Shown here: in pieces, positions 62,627-64,000 of the stretch
Layout: every line of letters starts with the position of its first letter
How positions within the stretch are numbered: position 1 is the stretch's first letter
Origin: Oscheius tipulae
Lineage: Eukaryota; Nematoda; Chromadorea; Rhabditida; Rhabditidae
Assembly (NCBI GenBank): GCA_037178975.1
Contig: JASJZH010000006.1
Location: forward strand, 4,712,001 to 4,776,000
Length of the DNA stretch: 64,000 nucleotides
Direction of reading: 5' to 3'
Notes under the pieces: generated by a model
Database searches by the model: none
What the model saw: only the letters and a program-made list of their open reading frames with translations
What the model was told of the DNA's origin: nothing
Position numbers and translations under genes: made by a program

Positions 62627-63709
62627 CGACGGGAGAAAAGTCGCCTAGACAATAAGGACTCGATTTAGCAGACTATTGCTTTTCCTTATTTCATTTGGAG
62701 GAGCACCGGTGTCTAGGATCTATGCTCTTCCCGTTTCTTGTTCTAATGAAGACCTGACGTAGTGACAATATGGAATGAGCGAGACAAGTCACACCGTACG
62801 TCCGAGAGAAGTAGGAAGTACGAGCCGTCGCTATACGCCCGTTGGTGTGCAAGAGCTAAAAAAACTGACGCACGCAATATGGTAGACTAGTAGAAAAAGA
62901 AAGTATAAATTATAGTTCACTGGTATTGTAGTGGATAATGAGATGTTTTGCACAATGAAACAGATGATCTTCCCTCCCAATGGTCATACCCAATGACCGT
63001 AAGCATATGTTTACCGTGATGATGCACAACTGTTCAACACCTAGAACTTTAACGGATTTTAATAGTCCCTTAAGTTAAGTCCTTTCCAGTTATTAGCAGT
63101 AATAATGTTTGGCCTTTGGAAGATCCCAACATTCAAAAAAAAAATTAACCGGCAGTCATGCTAAAAGATCACCCGCTCCACCTTCTTCTTTCCTCATTTC
63201 AAAGTAGAATTTGCGAAAGGTTCACCTAGAAAGAGTGCAGGTGTTGCGCACGAGAGCCCGACGACTCATCGATTGCGGTGCAAAGGACTAGGGCAAAAAG
63301 AGCATGAATAAGAAGGCGGAAAGACCATTGCGAAGCATCAAAAAGTGGAACAGTTAGACGTCCTTACTGGTTAGAAATACAATATTGCAACGGATTAGCT
63401 ACTCTCTAATCTTCTTTGAAGAGTAACGTAGCGTAAACTTTGTTTAAAACCCAGAAGTAGTTGATAGATCGTCATTTTTACCAAAAGCCCTTGCTAGTTT
63501 CTTTCTTAATACACTCAAAGCTAAGAGAAGATGTTTAACGAAAACTAAAGAATCTAATCTAATGTACGAAGGTAGAGCTTGGTCAAGTTGGGGGAGGAGC
63601 AAATCTGAAGCAAGTGCACGTGCGCAAGTAATCATAACCACAGCGACAACAAGCTGAAATTTTCTGCAATTATTGAATCCCAAGCATATAAACAACCTAT
63701 GCATCATAG
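62627..63709. other. upstream region of the ELM2-SANT gene
   Basis: No firmly supported gene. A minus-strand frame (63444-63707) begins with a signal-peptide-like stretch but overlaps the acceptor of the following + strand exon. Likely promoter sequence for exon a and for the + strand gene, whose earlier exons I could not find. Confidence 0.4.
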
Positions 63710-64000
63710 TTTAAAGTTTTTGAGCAGCCAGACACAGAGCTCGCGGAAGTTGATGATCACAATATTGCAAAACTGTTGCGAAGTGACAAGCTCGAGAAGC
63801 GCATCTGCACTGATATTCTGCAGAGTTTGCAACACATATGGTTAGATATAATGTGTATTGTAAAAGATTCGTGCGAAAAAAATCTTCGCCTTCATACCTA
63901 CTTGTCGCAGACACTGTTCTACATAGAGTACTTCTCGAGTTCGACAAAAACAGTAAGTTTATCAGTTGTATACTTTTTGATCCAGGATAACCCTTCGTCC
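63710..64000 (+). CDS. partial gene at window edge, unknown function
   Basis: One clear coding exon (63710-63952, acceptor CATCATAG, donor GTAAGT) and the first codons of the next (63986-64000, acceptor GATCCAG; DNPSS). The exon reads FKVFEQPDTELAEVDDHNIA then KLLRSDKLEKRICTDILQSL and later CEKNLRLHTYLSQTLFYIEY. It is acidic-to-amphipathic and probably helical. No start codon is in frame before a TAG, so earlier exons must exist upstream or the leader exon is very short. I do not recognise the family. Confidence 0.65.

Noticed and set aside
63444-63707. Minus-strand frame starting with a signal-peptide-like stretch
   Set aside because: It overlaps the upstream side of a well-supported + strand exon, and the part after the hydrophobic start shows no processing sites or family features. 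Kept as a weak possibility only.

Overview
The window is nuclear DNA from a nematode, most likely a rhabditid relative of Caenorhabditis (genus not determined). The grounds are: genes split into many exons by very short introns (often 34-50 nt, donor GTAAG/GTGAG, acceptor TTTCAG, with some looser acceptors); TTTCAG-type acceptors directly upstream of start codons, as expected for spliced-leader trans-splicing; and nematode-type families (ODR-3, transthyretin-like, ground-like). All exon models were assembled by eye from reading frame, splice consensus and protein similarity. For most genes the summed exon length is an exact multiple of three, which supports the models.

Layout. 0.6-8.8 kb (+): beta-spectrin unc-70, 21 exons, 2380 aa. 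9.7-11.3 kb (-): a Gi/o-type G-protein alpha subunit. 11.5-12.7 kb (+): a gene of unknown function sharing its upstream region. 14.3-15.2 kb (+): a caveolin. 17.2-19.6 kb (+): odr-3. 20.0-22.7 kb (+): a KCTD3/SHKBP1-type BTB protein. 23.3-24.3 kb (-): a small amidated-neuropeptide precursor. 25.4-26.9 kb: two near-identical transthyretin-like genes, head to head. 27.3-28.9 kb (-): a peptide GPCR of FMRFamide-receptor type. 29.3-29.7 kb (+): a doubtful small gene. 32.3-32.7 kb (+): a tandem ubiquitin-like gene broken by one frameshift. 33.2-33.9 kb (+): an RNF26-like RING protein. 35.7-37.3 kb (+): an ATP-grasp protein. 37.5-38.6 kb (-): a ground-like (hedgehog-related) secreted protein. 39.1-41.5 kb (-): a BTBD7-like BTB protein. 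42.2-43.7 kb (+): rab-1. 44.5-46.3 kb (+): a secreted protein with two VWA domains. 46.6-62.6 kb (-): a large MIDEAS/SAEG-1-type ELM2-SANT-zinc-finger gene with three candidate first exons. 63.7-64.0 kb (+): the start of a gene cut by the window edge.

Themes. Sensory and peptidergic signalling is well represented (two G alpha genes flanking a caveolin, a neuropeptide precursor, a peptide receptor). The remainder is membrane skeleton and trafficking (spectrin, caveolin, Rab1, RNF26-like), extracellular proteins (TTLs, ground-like, VWA) and chromatin regulation (ELM2-SANT). No bacterial, viral or CRISPR sequence was recognised. The most noteworthy items are the unnamed neuropeptide precursor and its neighbouring receptor, the three Tyr-rich alternative N-termini of the ELM2-SANT gene, and the frameshifted double ubiquitin-like gene.
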